Shown here: positions 40,220 through 50,406 of the stretch, piece by piece
Position numbering within the stretch: position 1 is the first letter of the stretch
How the letters are laid out: each line of letters begins with the position of its first letter
Assembly: GCA_015069425.1 (NCBI GenBank)
Contig: SVIP01000005.1
Location: 62,001-126,000, forward strand
Length of the DNA stretch: 64,000 nucleotides
Source of the DNA: Clostridiales bacterium
GTDB lineage: Bacteria > Bacillota > Clostridia > Christensenellales > Borkfalkiaceae
Reading direction: 5' to 3'
Made by a program: the position numbers and the translations under genes
The notes under the pieces: generated by a model
The model's database searches: none
Told to the model about the DNA's origin: nothing
What the model saw: the letters and a program-made list of their open reading frames with translations, nothing else

Positions 40220-43200
40220 TATTTATTAACCTTGTTAAGAATTACAGTGCAAATAGCACCGTTTACGTCAAGTTCTTTCTTAAAGCCGTCGGTTAATCCC
40301 TCAATTACACTATCAGCAAGAACAACGCTCTTTAATTCGTCTGAATTAATTGCTTTAACGATTTCCGCATTGTCGCAAACGTAGTTAATATTAATTCTAT
40401 CTACGACTTCAAACCCTGCCTCTTTACGCATAGACTGAATTTTCGAAACGAGTTCTCTTCTATCGCCTTCTGCTTTAAGTTCTTCGGTTACCAACGTATC
40501 CATAACGACTGTAATACCATTGTCACTAGCAGCCATAAAGCCTTCCATACTGTTGGTTGAAATTAAGAGGTCGTCTAAAGCAAACTCAAAAGTATCGCCA
40601 TCAAATTCCGTCTTGTAAATTTCCCCATTCTTAACGGTAGCAACAACTAAAGATGCGTCACACGTTTCTAAGAATTTACGTACTTTTCCAAGTTTTGCAC
40701 CATACTTAGGACCGAGCGTCTTAAGTTGCGGTTTAATACTATATGAAACAAAACGAGATGCGTCACGAAGATATTCCACTTCCTTAACGTTGAGTTCGTC
40801 TTTAGCTATTTCTAAAAGTCCTTCGGTAAGTTCAGTCTTCCTTTCAGAACATACGAAAATCTTTTGAAGTGGTTGTCTATTCTTAATGTTTGCAGTGTTT
40901 CTACAAGATCTACCTAAAACGACTATATCAAGAACGTTCTGCATTCCCATTTCGAGTTCAGTATCAATTGCACTTTCGTCTACTTTTGGGAACTTGCAAA
41001 GGTGAACTGACATTGGCGCGTCTTTATAGAAATTAGGAACTAAGTTTTGATAAATTGCCTCTGCCATAAAGGGAGTAAATGGAGCAGAAAGTTTTGCCAT
41101 TGTTACAAGCACCGTGTAAAGCGTTGTATAAGCGGCAATTTTATCGTCATCCATATCGTGTCCCCAATAACGCTCTCTACCACGACGAACGTACCAATTA
41201 GAAAGGTCATCTGTGAAACTTTGAAGCGCTCTTGCACTGTCAAAAATATTATATGACGCTAAACCTTGGTCAACAGTCTTTATTAGTGAATTAAGTTTTG
41301 AAAGCACCCACTTATCCATAAGTGTCAACTTGCAATCTTCAAGTTTATATTCTGCAGGATTATATTTGTCGATATCTGCATATAAAACGAAGAAAGCATA
41401 GGTGTTCCATAGCGTACCCATAAACTTTCTTTGAGCCTCAGATACAGCCTCTTCGTAAAATCTTGACGGCAACCATGGAGCAGAACCTGTATAAAAATAC
41501 CATCTTACAGCATCTGCCCCTTGTTTATCAAGGATTGTCCAAGGGTCAACTACGTTACCTTTGTGTTTGCTCATTTTAATTCCGTTTTTATCATTTACGT
41601 GACCTAAAACGATACAATTCTTAAATGGTGCTTTGTCGAAAAGCAAGGTTGAAATTGCAAGTAAAGTATAGAACCAACCACGTGTTTGGTCAATTGCCTC
41701 ACTGATAAAATCTGCGGGGAAATGACTTTCAAAAAGTTCTTTATTTTCAAATGGATAATGATATTGTGCAAAGGGCATTGAACCCGAGTCAAACCAACAG
41801 TCAATAACTTCCTTTTCACGCTTAAACGTTCCACCGCACTCACAAGCGAAAGTACAATCGTCTATATACGGACGGTGAAGTTCGATATCACCCTCTATTC
41901 CACAAAGTTCTTTTAATTCTTTTTTGCTACCGATAACGTGGATTTTACCGCACTTCTCGCAAACCCAAACAGGTAGCGGTGTTCCCCAGTAACGTTCTCT
42001 TGATAAACCCCAGTCGATAACGTTTTCTAAGAAGTTACCCATACGTCCATTTTTAATGGTTTCGGGCATCCAGTTAATAGAGTTATTTGCCTCGATAAGT
42101 CTATCTTTAACAGCGGTCATTTTAATAAACCAACTACTTCTTGCATAGTAAAGTAATGGTGTATCACAACGCCAGCAGAACGGATAACTGTGTTCAAACG
42201 GAAGTTCTTTAAAGAGCAAGCCGTTTTCTTTAAGCATTTTAATGATAACTTTATCCGCATCTTTAACGAACATACCTTTTAATTCATTGGTACATTCGAG
42301 CATATTTCCTCTATCGTCAACAAGTTTAACGAAAGGAAGATTATATTTTCTTCCAACGTTTGCGTCGTCCTCACCAAACGCAGGAGCAATATGAACTATA
42401 CCGCTACCATCGGTGAGTGTTACGTAGCCGTCGTTTACAACGTAATAAGCCTTTTCCTTAAAAGAGCCTTGAGCGTAATTAAATAGAGGTTCGTATTCAG
42501 CATATTCGTATTCAGAACCTTTTTTAACGCTGAGTTTTTCATAATTTTCAAAAAGTGAAGAAACGAGTGCGTCTGCTAGAATATAAACACTGCCGTCCTC
42601 CGCTTTAATTTCCGCATAGTCTTCCTTTGGGTTCATACAAAGAGCGACGTTAGATGGAAGTGTCCAAGGCGTAGTTGTCCACGCTAAGAAATATGCGTTA
42701 TCTCTGCCCTTAATTTTAAATCTAACAAATACAGAAACGTCTTTAACGTCTTTATAACCTTGTGCAACTTCGTGCGAAGAAAGTGCTGTTCCACAACGTG
42801 GGCAATATGGCACGATTTTATGACCTTTATATAACAAACCTTTTTCCGCGATAGTCTTAATAGCCCACCAAACAGATTCGATATAGTTATCGTCGTAAGT
42901 AACGTAAGGATTTTCCATATCCGCCCAATAACCTACACGGTCAGACATTTTTTCCCATTCAGATTTATATTTCCAAACGCTTTCTTTACATTTTTTAATA
43001 AAGGGCTCTATTCCGTACTTTTCTATTTCTTGTTTTCCGTCTATGCCTAAAACCTTTTCTACTTCAAGTTCAACGGGAAGACCGTGTGTGTCCCAGCCCG
43101 CTTTTCTTAAACAATGGTCGCCTTTCATAACGTGATAACGTGGAATTATATCTTTAATAACACGTGTTAAAATATGACCGATATGCGGTTTGCCGTTAGC

Positions 43201-43347
43201 GGTCGGCGGTCCATCGTAAAAAGTAAATTCACGACTACCTTCATTTTCGTTTACGTTCTTCTCAAAAATTTTGTTTTCTTTCCAAAATTCTAAGACTTCT
43301 TTTTCCCTATCGAGAAAGTTTAAGGTTGTATCGACTTTCTTATACAT
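40219..43347 (-). CDS. ileS: Isoleucyl-tRNA synthetase
   Basis: DGPPTANGKPHIGHILTR (HIGH), KMSKHKGNVVDPW (KMSKS). Confidence 0.97.
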   Translation of the reverse strand: MYKKVDTTLNFLDREKEVLEFWKENKIFEKNVNENEGSREFTFYDGPPTANGKPHIGHILTRVIKDIIPRYHVMKGDHCLRKAGWDTHGLPVELEVEKVLGIDGKQEIEKYGIEPFIKKCKESVWKYKSEWEKMSDRVGYWADMENPYVTYDDNYIESVWWAIKTIAEKGLLYKGHKIVPYCPRCGTALSSHEVAQGYKDVKDVSVFVRFKIKGRDNAYFLAWTTTPWTLPSNVALCMNPKEDYAEIKAEDGSVYILADALVSSLFENYEKLSVKKGSEYEYAEYEPLFNYAQGSFKEKAYYVVNDGYVTLTDGSGIVHIAPAFGEDDANVGRKYNLPFVKLVDDRGNMLECTNELKGMFVKDADKVIIKMLKENGLLFKELPFEHSYPFCWRCDTPLLYYARSSWFIKMTAVKDRLIEANNSINWMPETIKNGRMGNFLENVIDWGLSRERYWGTPLPVWVCEKCGKIHVIGSKKELKELCGIEGDIELHRPYIDDCTFACECGGTFKREKEVIDCWFDSGSMPFAQYHYPFENKELFESHFPADFISEAIDQTRGWFYTLLAISTLLFDKAPFKNCIVLGHVNDKNGIKMSKHKGNVVDPWTILDKQGADAVRWYFYTGSAPWLPSRFYEEAVSEAQRKFMGTLWNTYAFFVLYADIDKYNPAEYKLEDCKLTLMDKWVLSKLNSLIKTVDQGLASYNIFDSARALQSFTDDLSNWYVRRGRERYWGHDMDDDKIAAYTTLYTVLVTMAKLSAPFTPFMAEAIYQNLVPNFYKDAPMSVHLCKFPKVDESAIDTELEMGMQNVLDIVVLGRSCRNTANIKNRQPLQKIFVCSERKTELTEGLLEIAKDELNVKEVEYLRDASRFVSYSIKPQLKTLGPKYGAKLGKVRKFLETCDASLVVATVKNGEIYKTEFDGDTFEFALDDLLISTNSMEGFMAASDNGITVVMDTLVTEELKAEGDRRELVSKIQSMRKEAGFEVVDRININYVCDNAEIVKAINSDELKSVVLADSVIEGLTDGFKKELDVNGAICTVILNKVNK

Positions 43348-43527
43348 ATCTATGCTCCCAAAAGTTTTAGTCTATTTTTATAGTTTTTAAACATAATAAA
43401 CCACTATAATTGATTTACTCATTAATTATAACTATATTTGCGAATTTTGTAAAGTTAATTTTATTAAAAATAAATTTTTTACCCAAAATAACTTGCTAAA
43501 TTTAGCATTTTAAGTTAAAATATTATA

Positions 43528-43793
43528 GCCGTACTATGCGGGGAGTTAGCGATGCCCTGTCGTCCGCAATTCGCTTAGCGGAGCAGAATGCCGTTTTAGG
43601 CTTGCGTCGTGGAAGGCCGCGTTTAATAAGGGACGTTGATATTAAGGTCTTATGCAACGTGTCGCCGTGAACCGTGTCAGAGTAGGAATACAGCAGCACT
43701 AAGCGGAATGATTCGTGTGATATGAGGTTGCTTTAAGGGAGTTACCTGTTATCCTAACGCTTCGGCGTCGCCTGTCGAGAACGGACGTACGGT
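43528..43793 (+). ncRNA. ffs: Signal recognition particle RNA, long bacterial form with Alu domain
   Basis: GCCGTACTATGCGGGGAGTTAGCGATGCCCTGT 5' domain, GTGTCAGAGTAGGAATACAGCAGCACTAAG SRP54-binding domain, terminal pairing CCGTAC/GTACGG followed by a T-run. Confidence 0.93.
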
Positions 43794-43804
43794 TTTTTTT
43801 GATT

Positions 43805-43838
43805 AAAAAAGCAACGGAAACAAATCCGTTGCTTTTTG
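43805..43838. terminator. Bidirectional terminator between SRP RNA and the convergent CDS
   Basis: AAAAAAGCAACGGA-AACAAA-TCCGTTGCTTTTT. Confidence 0.8.
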
Positions 43839-43840
43839 TT

Positions 43841-44749
43841 TTAGTTTTTACTTATTTTAATATTCACTTTGAATTTAACTTCTTCGTTTGCTTTTAACTT
43901 TTTATGCTCTATTGATTCACCTATTTTAGAAGTACATGGCTCTAACCCTAAAGCATAATCCCCACTTGCCATGCTTTTCCACTGTAAAAAGCAAGGCAAA
44001 GTGTCCTGCGAATAAGTAACAGTTAGCGTCTTTTGGATTTTTTCATTTATTAGTGAAACCTCGGGTTTCACTAAGTTGTAATAATAACACATTTCCTCTT
44101 GACAAGGCACGCTGTCGGTAATGAGTTGCGCCGTGCTTTCATTTTCTTTCGCCCAATTGCTACAAGCCTCTATATTAGTATAATCTAACTTTATTTTAGC
44201 ATCTTTATCAAGCATTGGATAACCAACGTTAATATGATACAAAATGCAATATTTAGCTTCGGAAAACCCAGCGTTTATGACCGTGTCGTCAATAGTAAAG
44301 TTGTCCGCGCCAAGTTTACAAGTTATTTTTCTATTAAGAATTAAATTTTGTCCAAACAAAGCGGAAACTCTCACGTTTGCTTCAACTCTAATTTCATCCC
44401 CATCAATATTTGCATAAACTATTTCCGCAGGGGTATTATGTAATGTTCCGTGTGGTTCAAGTCCTTTAACTGAGCCAGCGATGTCCAAACCGCAAGTATA
44501 GAGCATTCCTCCCTCAAATCTATTTATGAAAGGTATTTCCCTTTTTGTAAAAGCATTTTTTGATAAAAATGAAACGTTTTGTCCTTCATGATAAACTTGC
44601 ATAATATCAAGCGCTTTACTCTCGTTAAGTAGAAAACGAATCTTTCCGTTATCACAATCAATTACGTTTATGCCCTTTTCTCTTCCATCTGTAAAAACGT
44701 ATCTTCTAACAGATGCAATCTGTGCTAAATTGTTAATTTTTCCGTCCAT
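43841..44749 (-). CDS. DUF4432/aldose-epimerase-like protein
   Basis: NESKALDIMQVYHEGQNVSFLSK; EGGMLYTCGLDIAG...EPHGTLHNTPAE; YHINVGYPMLD. Confidence 0.75.
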   Translation of the reverse strand: MDGKINNLAQIASVRRYVFTDGREKGINVIDCDNGKIRFLLNESKALDIMQVYHEGQNVSFLSKNAFTKREIPFINRFEGGMLYTCGLDIAGSVKGLEPHGTLHNTPAEIVYANIDGDEIRVEANVRVSALFGQNLILNRKITCKLGADNFTIDDTVINAGFSEAKYCILYHINVGYPMLDKDAKIKLDYTNIEACSNWAKENESTAQLITDSVPCQEEMCYYYNLVKPEVSLINEKIQKTLTVTYSQDTLPCFLQWKSMASGDYALGLEPCTSKIGESIEHKKLKANEEVKFKVNIKISKN

Positions 44750-44861
44750 AATTTTTCACCTTAAAATTTGATAAATAAAATGTATCATATTTTTATAAAA
44801 CTTGCAAGTATAATTACAAATAATTTTATTAACTAAAAACAACATAAGCTTGATAATAGAT

Positions 44862-44893
44862 AAAAAAGTCATATCAGATTGATACGACTTTTT
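44862..44893 (-). terminator. Terminator of tmRNA
   Basis: Minus strand AAAAGTCGTATCA-ATC-TGATATGACTTTTTT. Confidence 0.8.
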
Positions 44894-45249
44894 TGGTGGA
44901 GGCGCGGAGACTTGCACTCCGGTCTTGAACGCCCAGCAAAAATTTTCTACATACTTATCCGACGATTGATTTTCGTGATAATCTTGGTCATCGGCGACCA
45001 TTGATTATCCTTTGATTTTTAAGTTCCGCTAAACGGGCAAAATCAAACCCGAATAGCAGTACCCCGTCTAATTGACGCTCATTCTTTTCCCAACGGGCGA
45101 GAAAAAGAGGAACGTTCGCTTAAATTTAAGCAGCGAATGCTAATTCGTTATTGTTAGCATTTAAATTTAATTTTCCGTTTTTACGAAGCCGAGCCTTCGG
45201 TATGCTTATACCTTTACTAAAAACGCCCAATCGAATCTGGAACGCCCCC
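44894..45249 (-). ncRNA. ssrA: Transfer-messenger RNA (tmRNA)
   Basis: 5' GGGGGCGUUCCAGAUUCGAUUGGG, 3' GUGCAAGUCUCCGCGCCUCCACCA; acceptor stem GGGGGCG/CGCCUCC; tag reading frame GCT AAC AAT AAC GAA TTA GCA TTC GCT GCT TAA (ANNNELAFAA*). Confidence 0.96.
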
Positions 45250-45272
45250 GTAAAGCAAGAGTTTTTCTCTCG

Positions 45273-46184
45273 CTAAATTTCATCAATTTCGTAAGGTGTT
45301 AACTGATAAACGTAGTGGTTTAACCAGTTCATATAAATAAGATTTGCGGTTGAAACCCAGCACATCTTAATCTCGCCTTTATTTCCGTCAACGTAATAAT
45401 TTTCCGGTGGTTCAATAGGTAACCCTTTTTCCAAGTCACGAAGATATTCTTTTTCCAAAGTATCTCTATCGTATTCTGCGTGTCCTGTAATAAAGATAAA
45501 CTTATTATCCTTTGAACGAATTATACTTGCGCCCGCTTGCTTAGAAGACGCTAAAAGTACTAGGTCTTTACAAGCCTTAATGTCTTCCTCATAAACGGTG
45601 GTATGACGTGAATGTGGCATAAAAAACCTATCGTCAGTACCCTTTAATAGTCTATCATATTTTACTAACTTTTTATGCTTATATACGCCAAAAAGTTTCT
45701 TTGGCAAAATATGTTTTTCTATACCGTAATAATAGTGAAGTCCTGCTTGTGCACCCCAACAAATAAACAAGGTACTTGTAACGTTAGTCTTAGCAAAATC
45801 GAAAATCTCCTCAAGTTCTTTCCAATATTTTACTTCAGAAAATTCGATTTCCTCTACGGGTGCACCAGTAATTATCATACCGTCAAACTTCCGTGACTTA
45901 ATCTCCGAAAAAGATTTATAAAATCTTTCAAGGTGTTCAAGCGGAGTATTCTTTCCCACGTAAGTTTCCGTGCTTACAAGAGTAACGTTAACTTGCAAAG
46001 GAGAGTTTGACAAAAGACGCATCAACTGAGTTTCCGTAACGATTTTTGTAGGCATTAAATTTACTATTGCAATCTCTAGCGGACGGATATCCTGTTGCAT
46101 AGCACGTTTATCGTTCATTACAAAAATATTTTCATCTTGCAAAATTTTTGATGCTGGTATATCTTTTGGAACTATAATTGGCAT
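45273..46184 (-). CDS. metA: Homoserine O-acyltransferase (MetA family)
   Basis: MPIIVPKDIPASKILQDENIFVM; RPLEIAIVNLMPTKIVTETQLMRLLSNSPLQV; FICWGAQAGLHYYYGI. Confidence 0.95.
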   Translation of the reverse strand: MPIIVPKDIPASKILQDENIFVMNDKRAMQQDIRPLEIAIVNLMPTKIVTETQLMRLLSNSPLQVNVTLVSTETYVGKNTPLEHLERFYKSFSEIKSRKFDGMIITGAPVEEIEFSEVKYWKELEEIFDFAKTNVTSTLFICWGAQAGLHYYYGIEKHILPKKLFGVYKHKKLVKYDRLLKGTDDRFFMPHSRHTTVYEEDIKACKDLVLLASSKQAGASIIRSKDNKFIFITGHAEYDRDTLEKEYLRDLEKGLPIEPPENYYVDGNKGEIKMCWVSTANLIYMNWLNHYVYQLTPYEIDEI

Positions 46185-46225
46185 AACTCTCTCCTTTGTT
46201 TTTATAACCTTTATTAAAAATTTTT

Positions 46226-47512
46226 TTAAATTTGCTCTAAAGCTTGTGCGATATCTTCAATCAAATCATCTGCATTTTCAATACCGCATGAATATCTAAT
46301 TAGTGTCGGTGGAATACCTGCTGCCTCTAATTGAGCGTCGTTCATTTGACGGTGGGTTGCATTTGCAGGGTGCAAACAGCAAGTTCTTGCATCTGCAACG
46401 TGCGTTTCAATGGCCGCAACTTTTAAACTCTTCATGAACTTTTCCGCTTCTTTTCTTCCACCTTTAACAGAGAAACTCAACACGCCACAAGAACCGTTCG
46501 GTAAATATTTTTTACCAAGTTCGTAATACTTATCATTAGGTAATCCACAATATCTTACCCACTCAACTTTGTCACTCTTATCTAAAAACTCTGCAACTTT
46601 TTGAGCGTTTTCGCAGTGGCGTTTCATTCTAACGTGTAAACTTTCTAAGCCTAAGTTAATATAGAAAGCGTGTTGTGGGGATTGAATTGAACCAAAGTCT
46701 CTCATAAGTTGAGCAGTTGCTTTAGTTATAAATGCTCCTTCTAAACCAAATTTATCAACGTATACCACTCCGTGATAACTATCATCAGGTGTACAAAGTC
46801 CGGGGAATTTATCAGCGTGTGCTTTCCAATCAAACTTACCAGCATCTATAATTGCACCACCAACAGAAACACCGTGTCCGTCAAGATATTTTGTTGTTGA
46901 GTGGGTTACAATATCTGCACCCCATTCAATAGGACGACAATTAATAGGCGTTGCAAAAGTGTTATCTATAATAAACGGCACGCCGTTAGCGTGTGCAACA
47001 CGAGCAAACATTTCAATATCTAAAACAGAGCATGCAGGGTTTGCAATAGTTTCACCAAAAACTGCTTTTGTGTTTGGCTTAAAACACTTTTGCAGTTCTT
47101 CTTCGGTTATGTCGGGCGAAACGAAAGTAAACTCGATGCCCATTTTTTTCATGGTAACCTCAAAGAGGTTAAATGTTCCGCCATAAATTGCAGAACTTGA
47201 AATAACGTGGTCACCACAATTAGCAATATTAAAAATTGCGTAAAAGTTAGCCGCTTGACCTGAAGAAGTTAGCATTCCTGCAGAACCTCCTTCTAATTCG
47301 CATAATTTTTTAGCAACTAAATCGTTTGTAGGATTTTGAAGACGGGTATAAAAGTAACCACTCGCTTCTAAATCGAAAAGTTTTCCCATATCTTCACTTG
47401 TATCATACTTAAAAGTGGTACTTTGATATATAGGGATTTGTCTAGGTTCTCCATTTTTCGGCGTATATCCGCCTTGAACACAAACCGTTTCAATTCTTTT
47501 CTTGCTTGACAT
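46226..47512 (-). CDS. metY: O-acetylhomoserine aminocarboxypropyltransferase/Cys-Met metabolism PLP enzyme
   Basis: YFYTRLQNPTNDLVAKKLCELEGG; THSTTKYLDGHGVSVGG; adjacent to metA. Confidence 0.92.
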   Translation of the reverse strand: MSSKKRIETVCVQGGYTPKNGEPRQIPIYQSTTFKYDTSEDMGKLFDLEASGYFYTRLQNPTNDLVAKKLCELEGGSAGMLTSSGQAANFYAIFNIANCGDHVISSSAIYGGTFNLFEVTMKKMGIEFTFVSPDITEEELQKCFKPNTKAVFGETIANPACSVLDIEMFARVAHANGVPFIIDNTFATPINCRPIEWGADIVTHSTTKYLDGHGVSVGGAIIDAGKFDWKAHADKFPGLCTPDDSYHGVVYVDKFGLEGAFITKATAQLMRDFGSIQSPQHAFYINLGLESLHVRMKRHCENAQKVAEFLDKSDKVEWVRYCGLPNDKYYELGKKYLPNGSCGVLSFSVKGGRKEAEKFMKSLKVAAIETHVADARTCCLHPANATHRQMNDAQLEAAGIPPTLIRYSCGIENADDLIEDIAQALEQI

Positions 47513-47534
47513 TGTCGTTTCTCCTTTAACTTTT

Positions 47535-47990
47535 CTATCTGTAATTCTTAATTTCTCTTTCTTTTTCTCTTTTAAGGTCTTTTTCCATTATGGAACGCTT
47601 TTTATCGTAAGTATGTTTGCCTTGACAAACGCCTAGTTCTACTTTTACAAGCGCTTGCTTAAAATACAGTTTAAGAGGCACGAGCGTTAAGCCTTTTTGA
47701 GATATTTTCGCTCCAACTTTTAAAATCTCGTTCTTATGCATTAACAGTTTTCTGTCCCTTCTTGAATCCTTGCTATTAAATGCACCTGCTTTATCATAAA
47801 GTGCAATGTGCATGTTTTTTATAAGCAACTCTCCGTTATGTATAACACAGAAACAGTCTTTTAAGTTAACGTTTCCAAGTCTAAGCGACTTGACTTCGCT
47901 CCCTTCTAAAACGATTCCCGCTTCCAAACGATCTAAAATAAAATATTCGTGAGTTGCCGACCTGTTTAGGCAAATTACTTTCTCTTCCAT
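47535..47990 (-). CDS. smpB: SsrA-binding protein SmpB
   Basis: NRSATHEYFILDRLEAGIVLEGSEVKSLRLGNVNLKDCF; LVPLKLYFKQALVKVELGVCQGKHTYDKKRSIMEKDLKRE. Confidence 0.97.
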   Translation of the reverse strand: MEEKVICLNRSATHEYFILDRLEAGIVLEGSEVKSLRLGNVNLKDCFCVIHNGELLIKNMHIALYDKAGAFNSKDSRRDRKLLMHKNEILKVGAKISQKGLTLVPLKLYFKQALVKVELGVCQGKHTYDKKRSIMEKDLKREKEREIKNYR

Positions 47991-48050
47991 TTTTTAATCC
48001 TTAAAGCATATTTTACTACATTTTAATAACTTTTGCAAGCCTTAATCTAA

Positions 48051-49952
48051 TTATATAAAGACAAATTCTGCTCTTCTTTCACCATAATTGACGCCAACTA
48101 CTTTAATCTTTACCTTTTGACCTAATTTATAAGTAGTCTTTCCGTTACTTAAAGTATAATTTTTTTGGTCACAAGTAAAACGTTTTCCCTTTATTGTTTC
48201 AATCTTTACTAAGCCCTCCACTCCAGAATTTAATTCAACGAATACTCCAAAATTTGTAACTCCGCTAACAATTCCATCAAATTCTTCGCCCACGTAACCG
48301 CTAATGAATAAAAGTTTATAATAATCATCTACCGCACGCTCTGCTTCGTTTGCATTTTTTTCCTTTTCAGAGGACTGACTTGATGCATCAAATACAAACT
48401 GCCCGTATTTTTCTTCTAGATTTTGTTTTCCACTTAAAAATTCCTTTATTATTCTATGAATTACAAGGTCTGGATATCTTCTTATCGGTGAAGTAAAGTG
48501 ACAATAATGCTCTTTTGAAAGTCCAAAATGCCCTACGTCTATAGGCGAATATTTTGCTTTTTGCATGGAGCGGAGCATAACTCTATTTATTAAAGTGTAT
48601 GCGGGCGTGTTTTCCGCATTTTTTAGAATAGTTTGAAAATCTTTTGAAAACACTTGATCTTTCTTTTTATTATAACGTACTCCTAAACCACTTAAAAAAG
48701 CATAAAAATTTTCCAACCGCTCAGGTGACGGACTCTCATGCACACGATAAATAAAAGGCTTTTCTAAATAATACATATACTCAGCGACTGTAACGTTTGC
48801 GAGAATCATAAATTCTTCTATAATTCTATGCGCTTTATCTCTAGGTGCAGGAAGTACGGTTATTTCGCCTTTTTTATCCACATAGATAGCACTTTCTTTT
48901 ACGTCTAAATCAATACTTCCTTGCTTTTCTCTACTCTCAATTAGCAGGTCTGAAAGTTCGTTCATTAAAATGATATTTTTATAGATTTTTTTATATTCTT
49001 TAATAAGTTTTTTATCACCGTCAATAATTTTTTGAACGTTATTATAAGTCATTCGTGCGCTACTTCTTATCACTGAAGGCGTAATCTCATAATCTATAAC
49101 GTTCCCCCTTAAGTCAATTGTCATAACGCATGAAAGTGTTAGCCTATCCACGCCCTCTTTTAACGAGCACACCTCGTTGCAAAGTTTTTCTGGGAGCATA
49201 GGTATAACTTTTTCGGGAAAGTAAACACTGGTTGCTCTGTTAAAAGCCTCTTTATCTATTTCACTCCCCTTTTTTACGTAATGACTAACGTCGGCAATGT
49301 GAACGCCAAGCAAGTACTTTCCGTTTTTTAGTTTCTTAATAGAAATAGCGTCGTCAAAATCCCTTGCGTCTTCCCCGTCAATAGTAATAGTCAGTTCTTT
49401 TCTAAAATCTTTTCTATCTTTAAGGTCGGTTTCCGTAAGGATAGAAGGTATTTGTTTTGCCTCTTCAAGCACGCTTTTAGGGAACTTTTCGTTTAGTTTA
49501 TAATTAAAAAGAATGGACTTTAATTCGGTTTCTTTATCAAACTGTCTACCGAGAATTTTAGTTATAATTCCCTCGGGGCTTTTGCGCTTAGGATAAGATA
49601 AGATTTTACAGACGACTTTATCTCCAGACTTTGCTCTTAAACCTTTCCCAAAAGGAATAAATATATCGTTATAATATTTTCTTTCGTCTGGAGCAACAAA
49701 TCCGCCACTTTTACAAGTAAAATAAGTTCCTACAAGTTCACTAATGCCTCGTTTTATAACTTTTAATACTCGTGCCGTCGTTCTTTCACCACTACCATCG
49801 GTGGTTTCTGCTAAAACGGTATCACCATGCATAGCGTCTTTAAGATCGTGATGCGGAATAAAATAGTCTTCCTTACCCTCACCTATTATTAAAAACGCAT
49901 AACCTCGTTCATTTCCAGAAAGTACCCCTTCCAAAATCTCTCTTTTTGCCAT
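48051..49952 (-). CDS. rnr: Ribonuclease R
   Basis: [40 protein letters not shown], C-terminal S1 domain. Confidence 0.96.
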   Translation of the reverse strand: [633 protein letters not shown]

Positions 49953-49960
49953 AAAACTCC

Positions 49961-49990
49961 AAAAATAAAGGCGGTCTTATGCAGACCGCC
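49961..49990 (-). terminator. Terminator downstream of secG
   Basis: Minus strand GGCGGTCT-GCATA-AGACCGCC then TTTATTTTT. Confidence 0.8.
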
Positions 49991-50003
49991 GAAAAAACTT
50001 TTT

Positions 50004-50309
50004 CTATTGAACAAACAACGCAATAATTGCAAACACAATACACAAAACTACAAAGATTATACTGCTTATAACCGTGAGTTTCTTCATTCTGTGTTCAAAA
50101 GTCTTGCTCTTATTCTTACCTAAAAAAGTTTCGGTTTGTCCACCGAGTGCGCTTACCCCTGACGAATTGCCCGGTTGAAATAATACAACCAAAATAATGA
50201 AAATCGCACAAACTGCCATTATTGCAAGGAAAATGTATTTAACCCAGTCGTGCCATATTGTCCATAAAGTATTACCACTAGCCGCCATAAGCATATTTAA
50301 CATGTTCAT
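50004..50309 (-). CDS. secG: Preprotein translocase subunit SecG
   Basis: VVLFQPGNSSGVSALGGQTETFLGKNKSKTFEHRMKKLT. Confidence 0.92.
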   Translation of the reverse strand: MNMLNMLMAASGNTLWTIWHDWVKYIFLAIMAVCAIFIILVVLFQPGNSSGVSALGGQTETFLGKNKSKTFEHRMKKLTVISSIIFVVLCIVFAIIALFVQ

Positions 50310-50406
50310 AATTATCTCCTTAAACGTTAAAATTAAACGCTATTGATGAAAATTCTTACTTATTGTATCACAAAAACAAGTTGCGTGCAACTGTTTTTAG
50401 GTACTT

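Noticed and set aside
43350-43527. T-box leader for ileS
   Set aside because: The upstream region is short and AT-rich with no T-box motif; the structured RNA nearby is the SRP RNA on the opposite strand.
44756-45001. 81-aa minus-strand ORF (MVADDQDYHENQSSDKY...)
   Set aside because: Its N-terminal half is read through the 3' part of tmRNA (44894-45249) and the rest through its terminator and AT-rich DNA; no protein signature.
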